A stretch of 64,000 nt of DNA, taken from the NCBI RefSeq assembly GCF_013390595.1, contig NZ_JACAWV010000026.1:62001-126000 (forward strand), written 5' to 3'. Each line of letters starts with the position of its first letter. The stretch's first letter is position 1. Below, piece by piece: positions 18,156 to 27,225 of the stretch. A program made the translations under genes and the position numbers. The stretch comes from Rhizobium sp. RM (GTDB lineage: Bacteria > Pseudomonadota > Alphaproteobacteria > Rhizobiales > Rhizobiaceae). Under the pieces are notes generated by a model, which worked only from the letters and a program-made list of their open reading frames with translations, searched no databases and was not told the DNA's origin.

Positions 18156-18968
18156 TCAGCAGACATAGGCAAGCGGGTGGTTGAGATTGGGCGCCGACGT
18201 AACGTCCATGTCGATCCCATAGATATCGCGCAACGTATCAGGGACGAGTATTGTGTGGGGCGTGCCACTTGCGACGATGCGACCTTTGTTCAGCGCATGG
18301 ATACGGTCGCAGAAACGTGCCGCCATGTTGACATCATGAAGAACGATCACAACACTTCTGCCACCTTCATGCGCCAACGTTCTGATGAGTGAAAGCACCT
18401 CCATCTGGTGAGCAACATCAAGGGCTGCGGTCGGTTCGTCCAGTAAAAGACAGCGGGCATCCTGAGCAATCAACATTGCGATCCAGGCGCGTTGTCGTTC
18501 TCCGCCTGAGAGCGTCCCCACCACGCGATCAGCAAACATCTCGATATGCGTTGCAGTTAGCGCCGCTTCGACCTTTTGCTTGTCAACTTCGGAAAATCGG
18601 CCGAGTGCACCGTGCCATGGATAGCGCCCGCAACCCACGAGTTCGCGGATTGTCATCTCCGATCCTGTGCTCAAATCCTGTGGCAGGTATGCGACCGCTC
18701 GCGCAAAATCACGGTCACTATAGTGCGCAAGTTCGCGACCTCCAAAAGTCACAGCCCCTGCTGTGGGCGACAACTGGCGCGCCAGAATCTTCAGGAGACT
18801 GGATTTGCCCGATCCATTATGGCCCAGCAAAGCCACGACTTCGCCTGCTGGAAAATCAAGACTGACATTGGACAGGATTGTTCTGCCGTCGATCGAAAGA
18901 CCTACTCCGGTGAGTTCAAAGGCTTTCGTCGCTTGAGAAATCTCTTGCTCTGGATTTGGCGGCGTCAC
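18156..18968 (-). CDS. fhuC: Ferric-siderophore ABC ATPase, FhuC/FepC-type
   Basis: ATPase that powers ferric-siderophore uptake, 270 residues. Walker A is GHNGSGKSS, the Q-loop is YLPQDL, the signature is LSGGERQRAWIAM, Walker B is CLLLDEPTAALD and the switch histidine is in VIVLHDVNMAARFCDR. This order and spacing are those of FhuC/FepC/BtuD ATPases. The start codon is GTG at 18968 with AAGGA six bases upstream. It lies 27 bases after the esterase gene. It is the only siderophore-type ATPase in the window, which matters because the second siderophore locus (27.4-34.3 kb) has no ATPase gene of its own. Confidence 0.94.
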   Translation of the reverse strand: MTPPNPEQEISQATKAFELTGVGLSIDGRTILSNVSLDFPAGEVVALLGHNGSGKSSLLKILARQLSPTAGAVTFGGRELAHYSDRDFARAVAYLPQDLSTGSEMTIRELVGCGRYPWHGALGRFSEVDKQKVEAALTATHIEMFADRVVGTLSGGERQRAWIAMLIAQDARCLLLDEPTAALDVAHQMEVLSLIRTLAHEGGRSVVIVLHDVNMAARFCDRIHALNKGRIVASGTPHTILVPDTLRDIYGIDMDVTSAPNLNHPLAYVC

Positions 18969-18995
18969 GATATTTCCTTCAGGCTATGATAGTGG

Positions 18996-19892
18996 CTATC
19001 GAGTTTGCGTGGGCTCGCCATCGACAGACCAGCGTTCAAACGCGATTCCCACCGCACGGTTGACGGCCGGTCCGAGCACCGACATGTGGGTCTGTCCCGC
19101 AAAGAGCTCGAATTGCGTTCGAATACCGTTCGCAGGGTTGTTAAGCCGATCCGCCATTTCCTGCGCCAATGCCACCGTGCGTTCGGCTTTGCGCTTCTCG
19201 ATGCGCGATGTGGCATCCTCGTTGTGGTACTGGAAAGGGGCAAGTTCATCCCCCTCATATTCACCTGCTGACAGGTGAAGGAAGACCGGAGGTCCTGAAA
19301 TCGGCTGCCGGCCGGCCTCGTTATTCAGGATTTCGCTTGCCTCCCAATAGATCGTGGGACTGGCGGCAATCCAGTTGTTAAAAAGCCATGGGCGTTCGAA
19401 AAGGCCGTAAAGTGTGAAGAGCCCACCGAAAGAGTGGCCGAAGAGCGATCGACGTGTTGCATCGATCTTTGTCATCGCGTCAATCCGGGGCAAAAGCCGA
19501 TGTTCGATAAAGTCGAGAAGCTGGGCGCTGCCTCCGATACAAACAGGAGGTCCTCCCTCAAAATAGGGCGGATAGGACTTGATTGGCGGTGGGCCGAGGT
19601 CCCAGGCTCTTCTAAACGCATCATAGGGTTCGTCGGACGGATAGCCGATTGCCGCCACGACCCCCCAGTCGACGTTAGTTCCGGTCGGATAGGGGGCCTG
19701 GGTCACGATGCTGGCGAAGGCAAAGGGAAACGTCGCGTTGCCATCGGTTGTCACCAGAAGTGGCCACCCTCCGGCAGGTGGCTCTCCTTTCGGTACGAAG
19801 AGAAAGATCCGGTAGGGATCGCCGCCATCCATCGGCTCCAGATCAAGTTGAAGCGCTCCTGGCAAGGCGTAAGGTTGCTCAGCCATGTTCAT
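18996..19892 (-). CDS. Alpha/beta-hydrolase esterase of Fes/IroE type (ferric-siderophore esterase candidate)
   Basis: A 298-residue esterase-D family hydrolase (PF00756). The nucleophile elbow is GHSFGGLF (Ser near 164), and a late FAGQTHMSVLG supplies the probable catalytic His. An Asp/Glu should lie between them, around the LSAGEYEGDELAP segment. No signal peptide is seen, so it should be cytoplasmic. Enzymes of this family encoded with siderophore uptake genes (Fes, IroD/IroE, BesA) open ester bonds of tri-catechol siderophores to release iron. Position between the receptor and FhuC-type genes supports that role here, but this is inference. It begins 40 bases after the receptor stop. An ATG two codons in is an alternative start. 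Confidence 0.85.
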   Translation of the reverse strand: MNMAEQPYALPGALQLDLEPMDGGDPYRIFLFVPKGEPPAGGWPLLVTTDGNATFPFAFASIVTQAPYPTGTNVDWGVVAAIGYPSDEPYDAFRRAWDLGPPPIKSYPPYFEGGPPVCIGGSAQLLDFIEHRLLPRIDAMTKIDATRRSLFGHSFGGLFTLYGLFERPWLFNNWIAASPTIYWEASEILNNEAGRQPISGPPVFLHLSAGEYEGDELAPFQYHNEDATSRIEKRKAERTVALAQEMADRLNNPANGIRTQFELFAGQTHMSVLGPAVNRAVGIAFERWSVDGEPTQTR

Positions 19893-19931
19893 TCACTCGT
19901 CACCCTGATTGATCGGCATCTGTACGGCGGG

Positions 19932-22043
19932 TCACCACTTGAACTTCAGTGAACCCATGACCGTGCGACCACGGCCGGTATAGCAATAGCCATCTGTGCA
20001 GACCTGTTCGCGCCGATCGGCAAGATTGGTGGCGCTGATCGAAAGCGATAGCCCCTTCAGATCCGGAGAACTGACGCCAAAGTCATAGGACATTGCCGCA
20101 TCGAAATAGGCGGCGCCGTTGTTCTTTGCAGAATTCGCGTCACTGGTGAAGGAATTGCTCGTTGCGCGAATACCGCCGCCGATGCTCAGGCCAGGGATCG
20201 CCGATGCCTCGGGCATCTCGTAATTCACCCACAAAGAGGCGACGTGACGCGGTACCGTCGACGGCACGTTTCCGATCAATGTCTCGTCGTTACTGCCAGT
20301 GATTTCTGCGTGGGCATAGGTATAGGCGGCAATCAGGCTGATGCCGTTGTCGAACTCGGTACGCCCTTCAAGCTCAAACCCCGTATAGGTGTTTTCCCCG
20401 GAATTCTGGGAGAACAGGAAGCTTGAGGCATATTGCGGCTTGCCGGTTTCGACCAGGCGATAGACGGCGCCGCTCAGGGAGTAATTTTCACCCTCGGGTT
20501 GGTATTTCACACCGGCTTCGATCTGGCGCCCCTTGGTCGGGTCCAGCACCGAGCCATCTGCCGAAAGCGCCGTCGACGGGACGAACGAGGTGCCGTAGCT
20601 GACATAAGGCGCGATGCCGTTATCGAAGAGGTAGAGCAGCCCCGCCTGTCCGGACAGGACGCCATCATCCTTCTCGTCGCTCGAACCGCCAGAGGCAGTT
20701 TCCTGGTGCGCCCAGTCGTAACGAAGACCCGCGACCGCACGCCAGTTACCAAATTCCATCTGATCCTGGGCGTAGATGCCGGTCTGGTTCAGGTCGCTGG
20801 CTGTGAACGAGGTGAGCTCAGGAATGGGAATGCTGCCACCGGGCGTATTCGCGGCGACGCTGTCACTGCCCATGGCGAAGTCGGATGATACCCGTGTGTA
20901 ATCCAGCCCGACGAGCAGTGTGTGAGAGACATTTCCGGTCTCAAGCTTTGCTTCGAGCTGGTTGTCGATCTGATAGCTGCGCATATCCTCCGTAACTGCG
21001 GTGGTTGGCCAGCTGCCGTCTGTATTGACCAGGACCCGGTTGAGGTAGTGCGCCTTCAGATCCACGTCGCCCGCGCGGGCATTCTGGCGAAAGGTCAGGC
21101 CGTTTTCGAACTTGTGCTCCAGCTGATAGCCAAGCTGATACTGCTCGACCGTCTGACGGTTGAAATCTGGATCGGTGTAGAGGAAGACGTCGTCATCCTG
21201 CAGGTAGCTCCACGCACTCGCACCCGTCTCTGTCTTCTGCGCCAGACCGTAAACAGTGAGGGTTGTATCCTCGCTTGGTTTCCAGGTCAGTGACGGCTGC
21301 AGGAGATAGCGGTCATCCGCGATGTCGTAACTTCCTTCGCCTTCGCGAGCCAGCCCGACCAGACGGTAATTGATCTCGTCGTTGATGGGACCACCGATGT
21401 CGAATGCAGCTTGCTTGCGGCCGATCGTTCCGTATTGCAGCTCGATCTCGTGATGCGCTTCGTCAAGCGGCAACTTCGAGATTCTGTTGACGATGCCGGC
21501 CGCGCTCGCCGCGCCATACATCACGGATACGGGTCCCTTCAGGACTTCGATTCGATCCAGCGTATAGACTTCGGTCATGAACGAGCCGTAGTTCATGATC
21601 GGCTGGCGCAGGCCATCGCGGAAGTCACCGGTGGTCGTGGTCTCGATGCCCCGGATATAGATCTGGTCGAAGCGTGGATCGTAGCCGAAGGCCCCGGTCG
21701 TGACACCAGAGGCATAGCGAGCCGCCTGGATCATGTCGGTGACAGCGCGCTCTTCCATTTCTTCGCGGGTAACAACCGAAATGGCGCGTGGCGTCTCGAC
21801 GAGGGGCGTATCGGTCTTGGTCGCCGATATCGTGCGCGTTGGCACGACCGTTGTGTTGTCCTCGCTGATGGATCGAGGGTTTGAACCTCCACCGGAGACG
21901 GTGATCGTCTCAAGTTGCGTGGTGCTGCCCTCTTGAGCCAAAGCCGCACTCGCATTCAGCGCAGTCGCAGCGACGATCCCAACGAGCATCGTGGAATTCA
22001 AAAGCGCGCGGCGAGTGCAAGTTTGTTTGAAAGAAAATGACAT
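19932..22043 (-). CDS. TonB-dependent siderophore receptor
   Basis: Outer-membrane receptor for a ferric siderophore, 703 residues, first gene of the leftward uptake operon. A signal peptide covers about residues 1-36 (cut near ALAQ). A TonB box (LETITVSGG) follows at about 44-52. The plug domain has TPLVETPRAISVVT, IYIRGIE and LKGPVSVMYGAASAAGIVNR. The 22-strand barrel ends in LKFKW with the usual terminal aromatic residue. It lacks the N-terminal STN signalling domain present in the receptor at 30266, so it probably does not signal to a sigma factor. GGAAGGG lies 8 bases before ATG 22043. Confidence 0.94.
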   Translation of the reverse strand: MSFSFKQTCTRRALLNSTMLVGIVAATALNASAALAQEGSTTQLETITVSGGGSNPRSISEDNTTVVPTRTISATKTDTPLVETPRAISVVTREEMEERAVTDMIQAARYASGVTTGAFGYDPRFDQIYIRGIETTTTGDFRDGLRQPIMNYGSFMTEVYTLDRIEVLKGPVSVMYGAASAAGIVNRISKLPLDEAHHEIELQYGTIGRKQAAFDIGGPINDEINYRLVGLAREGEGSYDIADDRYLLQPSLTWKPSEDTTLTVYGLAQKTETGASAWSYLQDDDVFLYTDPDFNRQTVEQYQLGYQLEHKFENGLTFRQNARAGDVDLKAHYLNRVLVNTDGSWPTTAVTEDMRSYQIDNQLEAKLETGNVSHTLLVGLDYTRVSSDFAMGSDSVAANTPGGSIPIPELTSFTASDLNQTGIYAQDQMEFGNWRAVAGLRYDWAHQETASGGSSDEKDDGVLSGQAGLLYLFDNGIAPYVSYGTSFVPSTALSADGSVLDPTKGRQIEAGVKYQPEGENYSLSGAVYRLVETGKPQYASSFLFSQNSGENTYTGFELEGRTEFDNGISLIAAYTYAHAEITGSNDETLIGNVPSTVPRHVASLWVNYEMPEASAIPGLSIGGGIRATSNSFTSDANSAKNNGAAYFDAAMSYDFGVSSPDLKGLSLSISATNLADRREQVCTDGYCYTGRGRTVMGSLKFKW

Positions 22044-22527
22044 TGAGCAACCCTTCCCGGCGAGCTGGCGCGTCGGCGGAGAGCTGACGCACGATAAAAT
22101 TTTGAGGGCAGCGTCTCTAACTGCCGGAAGGCGTGTCGCCCTCGGCCTGCATCAATAAAAACATTACTAAATGAGTCAAGATATCGTATTTGCTGTCACC
22201 GCATTCCTCGCTTTTGTCGCTCAAATGTCACAATCGCTTTGAGGGCTTGCTTTGCATGGGATCAGCGGCGGTGGCAAACCTTGCTGTATTGGAGGTCACG
22301 CTCTGTGAGGGACACATTGCGCGCCTCGATACCATCTCCAAACCGGTCCTGAACTTTCCAGCTCATGTCCAGACGTCCTTGTGGTCCTTCAAAAGAACAC
22401 GGCGCGCTACTGACCGCAGGGTCAGACACAGCGTCAGCCCAACTTATGTGGCGGATGTTCCTGCTTCTACTGTTGCGGACGTATCCTTGCGCACCTTGTC
22501 ATTGTTCAGTGAGTGCGCATTGCTTAG
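22044..22527. other. Intergenic region between siderophore operon and pilus operon
   Basis: These 484 bases hold the leader and promoter region of the receptor gene (see 22152-22186) and the downstream flank of the pilus operon. No gene is convincing; a 114-codon frame at 22190-22534 has no family features. CTCAAA (22220-22225) and TTTGAG (22238-22243) form a small inverted repeat of unknown meaning. Confidence 0.45.
22152..22186 (-). promoter_or_regulatory. Candidate promoter with overlapping iron-box-like motif upstream of TonB receptor
   Basis: On the leftward strand CTTGAC (complement of 22175-22180), 17 bases from TATTGA (complement of 22152-22157), resembles a rhizobial housekeeping promoter. 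TGA-N9-TCG at 22172-22186 differs by one base from the TGA-N9-TCA iron-responsive operator and overlaps the -35 box. It lies about 110 bases before the receptor start. Repression by RirA under iron sufficiency would fit but is inferred. Confidence 0.4.
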
Positions 22528-23529
22528 TCAGTAGCTGACCGTCACGACCACCGTATCGGCATAGTTTCCCGGGGGCGGGGTATTCTGTGCCGGGACGCGG
22601 CCGTAAACAGTCAGGCTTTGCGCGCTACCTGTTCCAGTCCCCGACGCTATCTGTCCGGCCGCGCTTCCCCAGACATTGGTGCGTCCAGCATCGCGATAGA
22701 GACCGTAGGTGATTGACGCTCCACCAAGGACCATCTGACGCGAAGCCGGAGGGCTGTTGCTCAGCCCACCATTGAGGGCGACGGTGTAAGCAAGGTTGGC
22801 CGTGCAGGTCAGAGTTATCGCGCCTGTCGCATCGACTGCGCTGTTGAGGACACCATGACTGCCGAAATTGATGTTCTGTGCCGAGACGAGGCATGCGGGC
22901 TGGACTGCCGCTGTAACGCTGAACGGTACCTGTGTCGGGTTTTGCGTGACATCTGCACAGCTTGGAGCGAGCAAGGTGAACGTCGTGTAGGTGAAATTTG
23001 TCTGGGCTCCGGCAAAACTGGAAAGATAGATGCCTCGCGTCGCAGCGGCCTGAGATGCGTTTATTCTGCCATAGACTGTACGGCTGGTGCTGTTGAACAG
23101 AAGCGGTAACGCCAGATCGATGGGGGGCGGCGCGCCGAGCGCCGTTTGCGATACCGATCCCCACGATGTCGTGCGCCCGGCGTTTTGATAAAGCTGATAA
23201 TTCAGGATGTTTGTCCCCTGCAGCATGCGCCGGATGCCACCCGATTGGCCGCCGCTTCCAGCGTTGATATTCGGGCAGATGCGGACAGATAGCGCAAGCG
23301 AGAGAGGGTTTGAACAGGTCACGCTTAGCGTCGCGGTGCTGTCAACTGCAGTACCCGGCGCCAGATTGACGAACCCGAAGTTCATATCAGACATGCTGAA
23401 ACTGCAGCTTTGTGCCAGTACCGGGGAGGAGACGAGACAGGCAGCGAGGGCAAGCCCTGCCCGAGAGAGGGAGCTTTTGCCGAGGATCAAAGACGATCTA
23501 ACCAGGGGATTTCGTCCGCGCATTGTCAT
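22528..23529 (-). CDS. Csu-type pilus tip adhesin candidate, two spore-coat-U domains (CsuE-like)
   Basis: A 333-residue exported protein with two consecutive SCPU (spore coat protein U) domains. The first starts at CSFSMSDMNFGFVNLAPGTAVDS and the second at CLVSAQNINFGSHGVLNSAVDATG; each ends in a YGR motif and a final beta strand (VVVTVSY). A signal peptide ends near SPVLAQ. In archaic chaperone-usher pili (Csu), the two-domain subunit is the tip adhesin and the single-domain one the shaft pilin, which fits the gene order here. ATG 23529 overlaps the usher stop by four bases, with GGAG seven bases upstream; the longer frame to 23604 lies within the usher gene. It is the last gene of the operon. 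Confidence 0.88.
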   Translation of the reverse strand: MTMRGRNPLVRSSLILGKSSLSRAGLALAACLVSSPVLAQSCSFSMSDMNFGFVNLAPGTAVDSTATLSVTCSNPLSLALSVRICPNINAGSGGQSGGIRRMLQGTNILNYQLYQNAGRTTSWGSVSQTALGAPPPIDLALPLLFNSTSRTVYGRINASQAAATRGIYLSSFAGAQTNFTYTTFTLLAPSCADVTQNPTQVPFSVTAAVQPACLVSAQNINFGSHGVLNSAVDATGAITLTCTANLAYTVALNGGLSNSPPASRQMVLGGASITYGLYRDAGRTNVWGSAAGQIASGTGTGSAQSLTVYGRVPAQNTPPPGNYADTVVVTVSY

Positions 23530-25958
23530 TGAGCGCTCCTGCAGATGGCATCGAGGGTTGTGCGTTGATCGGCGGAAGCACCGGCTATGATCTCTGCTTC
23601 GCAATTCCCCTTCGTGGGCTGCGTAATAAGAAGACGGTTCTTTTCGGCAATATTCTCAAGATAGGCCTGTCCATCGTAGCCAACCACGAAGTCATGCTTG
23701 CCATCGACCGTGCCGGTGGAACCGGTTTCGATAAAGTCGCCGTTTTCGTTTTTCAGGGTGACCAGAGCGACGCGGCCTCCGGTTTCGACCTTGAAGTCGA
23801 CAACTGCCCCGCCCCCTTGGGCGGGAACAACGGTCTGCTTGGTCCGGTCTATCCTTGCATCGAGGGGAAGGTTGCCGGGATCGAGCGTGATCGTGTTGGC
23901 ATCATAGGACCTGAGGTTGGGAAGCAGTATCTTACCCCGCCGGTTTGTCTGTCCGATCGGGCGGTTTTCGAGGGAAATCTCGACGCCCGGCGCCCCCGCA
24001 TCCACGACAGCAAAGGCATCGTCGATCCGGTTTCCAACGAACACATCACCCCCCGCAATTGCGATCGATCCATCCACCTGCGCGTAGGCTTGCGTGCTGC
24101 CATTGAACTGATCAACGCCGGCCGCGACACGCGCAATGCTTCCACGATAGCTGCCGGATGCGGAGATGATTTCACTGCTTCCTCTAGAACCACGCAAACG
24201 CCAGCCGTAGCTTCCTTCGGTCTGCTGTTCTGATTTCGCCAGATCAGCTGTCACAGAGTAACCGTCGTCATCGGATGACAACCCGACCGAGCTTGAAACC
24301 CCGTTGCCGAATGTCCACGAAAGCCCGGCAAAGATGCCGTAGGAACCTTTGTCCTCAAGGTCCTTATAGGCGGTGACGAAAATGTTGCCGCTCTCGCCGA
24401 ACGAACGGGTTGCTGAAAGTCCGAGCAACCGGGACTTTCGTTCGTCGAAGGTCTCAAGTTGCGTGTAGGAGAAATTCAGGCTGGTCTTGTCGAAGCCGAG
24501 TTGGGTTGAAACGGAGACCTGATCGAGGGCACGAGGCGCCCTAGCACTGATCGAGCCCCATTTGCTCTTCGACATGTCGGCGGAAACGGATGCGATGTCA
24601 TGGTAGTCGCCAAACGTGCGTTGTGACCTCGCGGCAAACTGGACGCCAAGCAATTCGGCTTCGACACTTGCTGCGAGTAGGTAGCCGCTCTGTGTTCCAA
24701 ACTGGCTGGTCGCACCGGAGACGGTCCCCAGTCCTGACGTGCCGAGCGTGAAAACGCCACCCAGACCGACATTGTAGAAGTCTTCGCCACCCTCGGCATG
24801 GGCTTCGAGGGTGAGCTTATCCGAGAGCCCGTAGCGAACAGTTGCAGACCCAAGCAATCTTTTATCATAGTCGAACGATGAGGTTCCGTAGTCATTGCGT
24901 GCAAAACCCAGCTCTGCGGAAAAATCGATCAGTCCCTTTGCGAGTAGGTCGGCCGAGGCAAAAAACGGCGTTTCCGATATGGTCTCGCGCCCCAGCGCAT
25001 CGCGGACAACCAGGCGTGCATTGCCGGCACCACTCACGACGGGGAGATTGGTGATGGAGAACGGGCCTTCCGGAACGTCCTGCGATATGCGCCGGATATT
25101 ATCGACATAGACGTCTACGGTGGAGGGTACGGCCGCAGAGCCAGAAAACTCCGGCATTGGCATCGTGACAATGTCTGGCCGCAGGTCGAAGTTCCGGCGT
25201 ATCTGTATCCCGCCAAGTCGCGCCGGTCGTGTCCACACTAATCCGCCGATGATCAGGTCACCTGCCCGATAGGTTGTCAGGGTCTTCTGGTCGGAATAGG
25301 TCCAGCTCGTGTCGAGGCGTCTTGTATCGAACTGATCTAGCCTCGATGTGCTCAACACCTGCGAGGAAGACAGGACGCCAAGCGGACCGAACATCCGACC
25401 TTCCAGAAGGGCTGACACACCATTGAATTCGGCAAGGTCGGACCAGTTGGTGCCTCCGGATGATCCATAGATCGTGTAGTTCATCAGGCCCCCCCAATTG
25501 CGCACGGCCTCGCTTTCTGGCTCTTCATCGTCTTCAGGTGCGGGTTTCGCCGACGCATCGATGACCTTGCCGGCCCGAGCCGTCACAGGCACCGTGAAAT
25601 AGATCGACTGGGTGCTTTCGTCGTAACGCGCGGTGACATCCGGAAGCTTCGAGATATCGATCCAGCCGTCCTCAGCCTTCGCGCTATCAACCGGTGTGAT
25701 GCCGACGTTCTTCAACTGAACCGGTTCGATGAACAGTGAGCCGGTGCCGTTTTGACGAAATGTGGCGATCAGTTCTGTCGAGACGTCGTTAATATAAACC
25801 TCGAGCTGCAGTGGTATTGCCCCTTCTGCGGATAAAGAGGCTGGTGGTGCCGCAGGAGGTGAATCCTGCGCCACGGCAAAACCGCTCGATGAAATGATCG
25901 TTAAACCTGCAATCGTCAAAACGGCAAGGCTAACCGCCGTTGAGGCGCGCCGTCGCAT
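23526..25958 (-). CDS. Outer-membrane usher of Csu-type chaperone-usher pilus (CsuD-like)
   Basis: Outer-membrane pore that assembles the pilus, about 810 residues. It has a signal peptide (cut near FAVAQ), the N-terminal domain (PLQLEVYINDVSTELIATF) and the usher barrel, with a plug stretch around PEFSGSAAVPSTVDVYVDN and GPFSITNLPVVSGAGNARLVVRD. C-terminal domains carry PLDARIDRTKQTVVPAQGGG and GQAYLENI. The sequence motifs match PF00577-type ushers of the archaic family. ATG 25958 is assumed; a GTG at 25976 is the alternative. Either start lies inside the 3' end of the chaperone gene, so the two are translationally coupled. The protein closes with a Cys-rich end (NCEAEI and DAICRSAQ). Confidence 0.9.
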   Translation of the reverse strand: MRRRASTAVSLAVLTIAGLTIISSSGFAVAQDSPPAAPPASLSAEGAIPLQLEVYINDVSTELIATFRQNGTGSLFIEPVQLKNVGITPVDSAKAEDGWIDISKLPDVTARYDESTQSIYFTVPVTARAGKVIDASAKPAPEDDEEPESEAVRNWGGLMNYTIYGSSGGTNWSDLAEFNGVSALLEGRMFGPLGVLSSSQVLSTSRLDQFDTRRLDTSWTYSDQKTLTTYRAGDLIIGGLVWTRPARLGGIQIRRNFDLRPDIVTMPMPEFSGSAAVPSTVDVYVDNIRRISQDVPEGPFSITNLPVVSGAGNARLVVRDALGRETISETPFFASADLLAKGLIDFSAELGFARNDYGTSSFDYDKRLLGSATVRYGLSDKLTLEAHAEGGEDFYNVGLGGVFTLGTSGLGTVSGATSQFGTQSGYLLAASVEAELLGVQFAARSQRTFGDYHDIASVSADMSKSKWGSISARAPRALDQVSVSTQLGFDKTSLNFSYTQLETFDERKSRLLGLSATRSFGESGNIFVTAYKDLEDKGSYGIFAGLSWTFGNGVSSSVGLSSDDDGYSVTADLAKSEQQTEGSYGWRLRGSRGSSEIISASGSYRGSIARVAAGVDQFNGSTQAYAQVDGSIAIAGGDVFVGNRIDDAFAVVDAGAPGVEISLENRPIGQTNRRGKILLPNLRSYDANTITLDPGNLPLDARIDRTKQTVVPAQGGGAVVDFKVETGGRVALVTLKNENGDFIETGSTGTVDGKHDFVVGYDGQAYLENIAEKNRLLITQPTKGNCEAEIIAGASADQRTTLDAICRSAQ

Positions 25959-26646
25959 TGACGGGGCCGCCTTCACTGTCAGCCGAGACCTTTAGCGTGC
26001 CTCCGGCTCTTTTCCCGACTGCTGGAATGAGCCAGCTTGCCCCCGATTTTCCAAGGACATAACCGACCAGTCCTTGCTGCTGCGCCACTGCCTGGCCATT
26101 GCCGCCGAGAAGCTTGAGATTGGCGATACGCAGTCGCTTCAGACCCTTGTTGGAGACTGTTACCTGATAACCGTTTGCTTTCGGTGTGACGGTCCAGACA
26201 GGCTCTGCGTCAGAGGCGGATGCATTCGAGAAGAAGACAGGTATGGAGTGGCGGACGACAAGGTTGACCGTGCCGGATGGAGCCTTGGTCTGAACCGGCA
26301 ATTCATCCACCATGATGCGGTAACTCTCTTCAGCCTTTATGGGGGCTTTGGAGAGCCGAACGATCCGCACGAGGTTTTCAGCGCCTGGCTTTAATTGTGT
26401 CATTGGTGGACTGGCGACAACATCTTCTGCCGCCGTCAGGACGTCGCTGCCGTTCTGCTGGGTCCAGCGGAATATTCTGACCTGCACGTTGATCGGAATT
26501 TTTGCATCATTCCAGATGCGAAGACTGCTGGAGGCGGCTGGTGCCCTCAGATCGAGAATGACGGGCGAAACCCGTAGAGACGTTGCGTGTGAAGGTGAAA
26601 CAGACAGTCCGGCAATGAACGCAGCCGCTAAGGTACAAATACGCAT
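25930..26646 (-). CDS. Periplasmic pilus chaperone, PapD-like (CsuC-like)
   Basis: Periplasmic chaperone of 238 residues that folds and delivers pilin subunits to the usher. A signal peptide ends near SHATS. The first Ig-like domain shows LRVSPVILDLRAPAASSSLRIWN, VRIFRWTQ and PPMTQLKPGAENLVRIVRL. The inter-domain SYRIMVDELP and the second domain GLKRLRIANLKLLGGNGQAV follow. This matches archaic (Csu/FimC-type) chaperones. It starts 21 bases after the pilin gene and overlaps the usher start by about 29 bases. Confidence 0.9.
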   Translation of the reverse strand: MRICTLAAAFIAGLSVSPSHATSLRVSPVILDLRAPAASSSLRIWNDAKIPINVQVRIFRWTQQNGSDVLTAAEDVVASPPMTQLKPGAENLVRIVRLSKAPIKAEESYRIMVDELPVQTKAPSGTVNLVVRHSIPVFFSNASASDAEPVWTVTPKANGYQVTVSNKGLKRLRIANLKLLGGNGQAVAQQQGLVGYVLGKSGASWLIPAVGKRAGGTLKVSADSEGGPVNATARLNGG

Positions 26647-26667
26647 GCGCGATCCTCCCTCTGGCGA

Positions 26668-27168
26668 TCAATAGGTGAGCGTTGCCCTCACAGTGTCGGT
26701 GTAGACGCCCGGTACGGGTGTCGTCTGAGCAGTTACGCGCCCGTAAACGGTAAAGGTCTGGGCAGCACCCGTTCCCGTTCCCGTTTGTCTGTCCAACCCG
26801 ACTGTATCTCCCCACACCTGGGAGTGGCCGGTATCCTGGAAAAGGGAATAGGAAATGGTTGCTCCGCTTGTTCCCGTCATCAGTCGGTTGGCTACAGTGG
26901 CGCCGCTCCCGGCCCCCGCGCTCAGGCCAAGTGTATAGGGCGTCGTTGATGTGCATTGAACGACGATCTGGCTTGTCGCATCCACGATTCCGGCAATGAA
27001 GCCGCTGTTGCCGAAGTTGAGCAACCCGGCAGAGTTGATCTGGCACGCCGCCTGAATGGTAATCTGGACGGTAAAGTCTGACGTCGTGGAAACTTGCGCA
27101 GTGCTTGATGCTGGCACCAACATTAACGCTGCAAGCGTTGCGATGGCCCCTGATATCGCGAACTTCAT
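26668..27168 (-). CDS. Spore-coat-U domain pilin (CsuA/B-like major subunit)
   Basis: First gene of the pilus operon: a 166-residue single SCPU-domain protein with signal peptide (cut near SSTAQ). The domain contains FTVQITIQAACQINSAGLLN, FGNSGFIAGIVDATSQIVVQ, CTSTTPYTLGLS, YGRVTAQTTPVPGVYTDTV and a final beta strand. Two cysteines (in AACQI and VQCTS) should form the conserved disulfide. As the sole one-domain subunit, next to the chaperone, it is the probable shaft pilin; the usual CsuA, CsuB and CsuA/B set of three small subunits is reduced to one. The region upstream (27226-27262) carries repeated ACTCG/CGAGT half-sites. Confidence 0.88.
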   Translation of the reverse strand: MKFAISGAIATLAALMLVPASSTAQVSTTSDFTVQITIQAACQINSAGLLNFGNSGFIAGIVDATSQIVVQCTSTTPYTLGLSAGAGSGATVANRLMTGTSGATISYSLFQDTGHSQVWGDTVGLDRQTGTGTGAAQTFTVYGRVTAQTTPVPGVYTDTVRATLTY

Positions 27169-27225
27169 GCTCTTCCCCCCGTGCTGTCACACCGCTGCTT
27201 TGCCGACGATGCGAAACAACCGATC

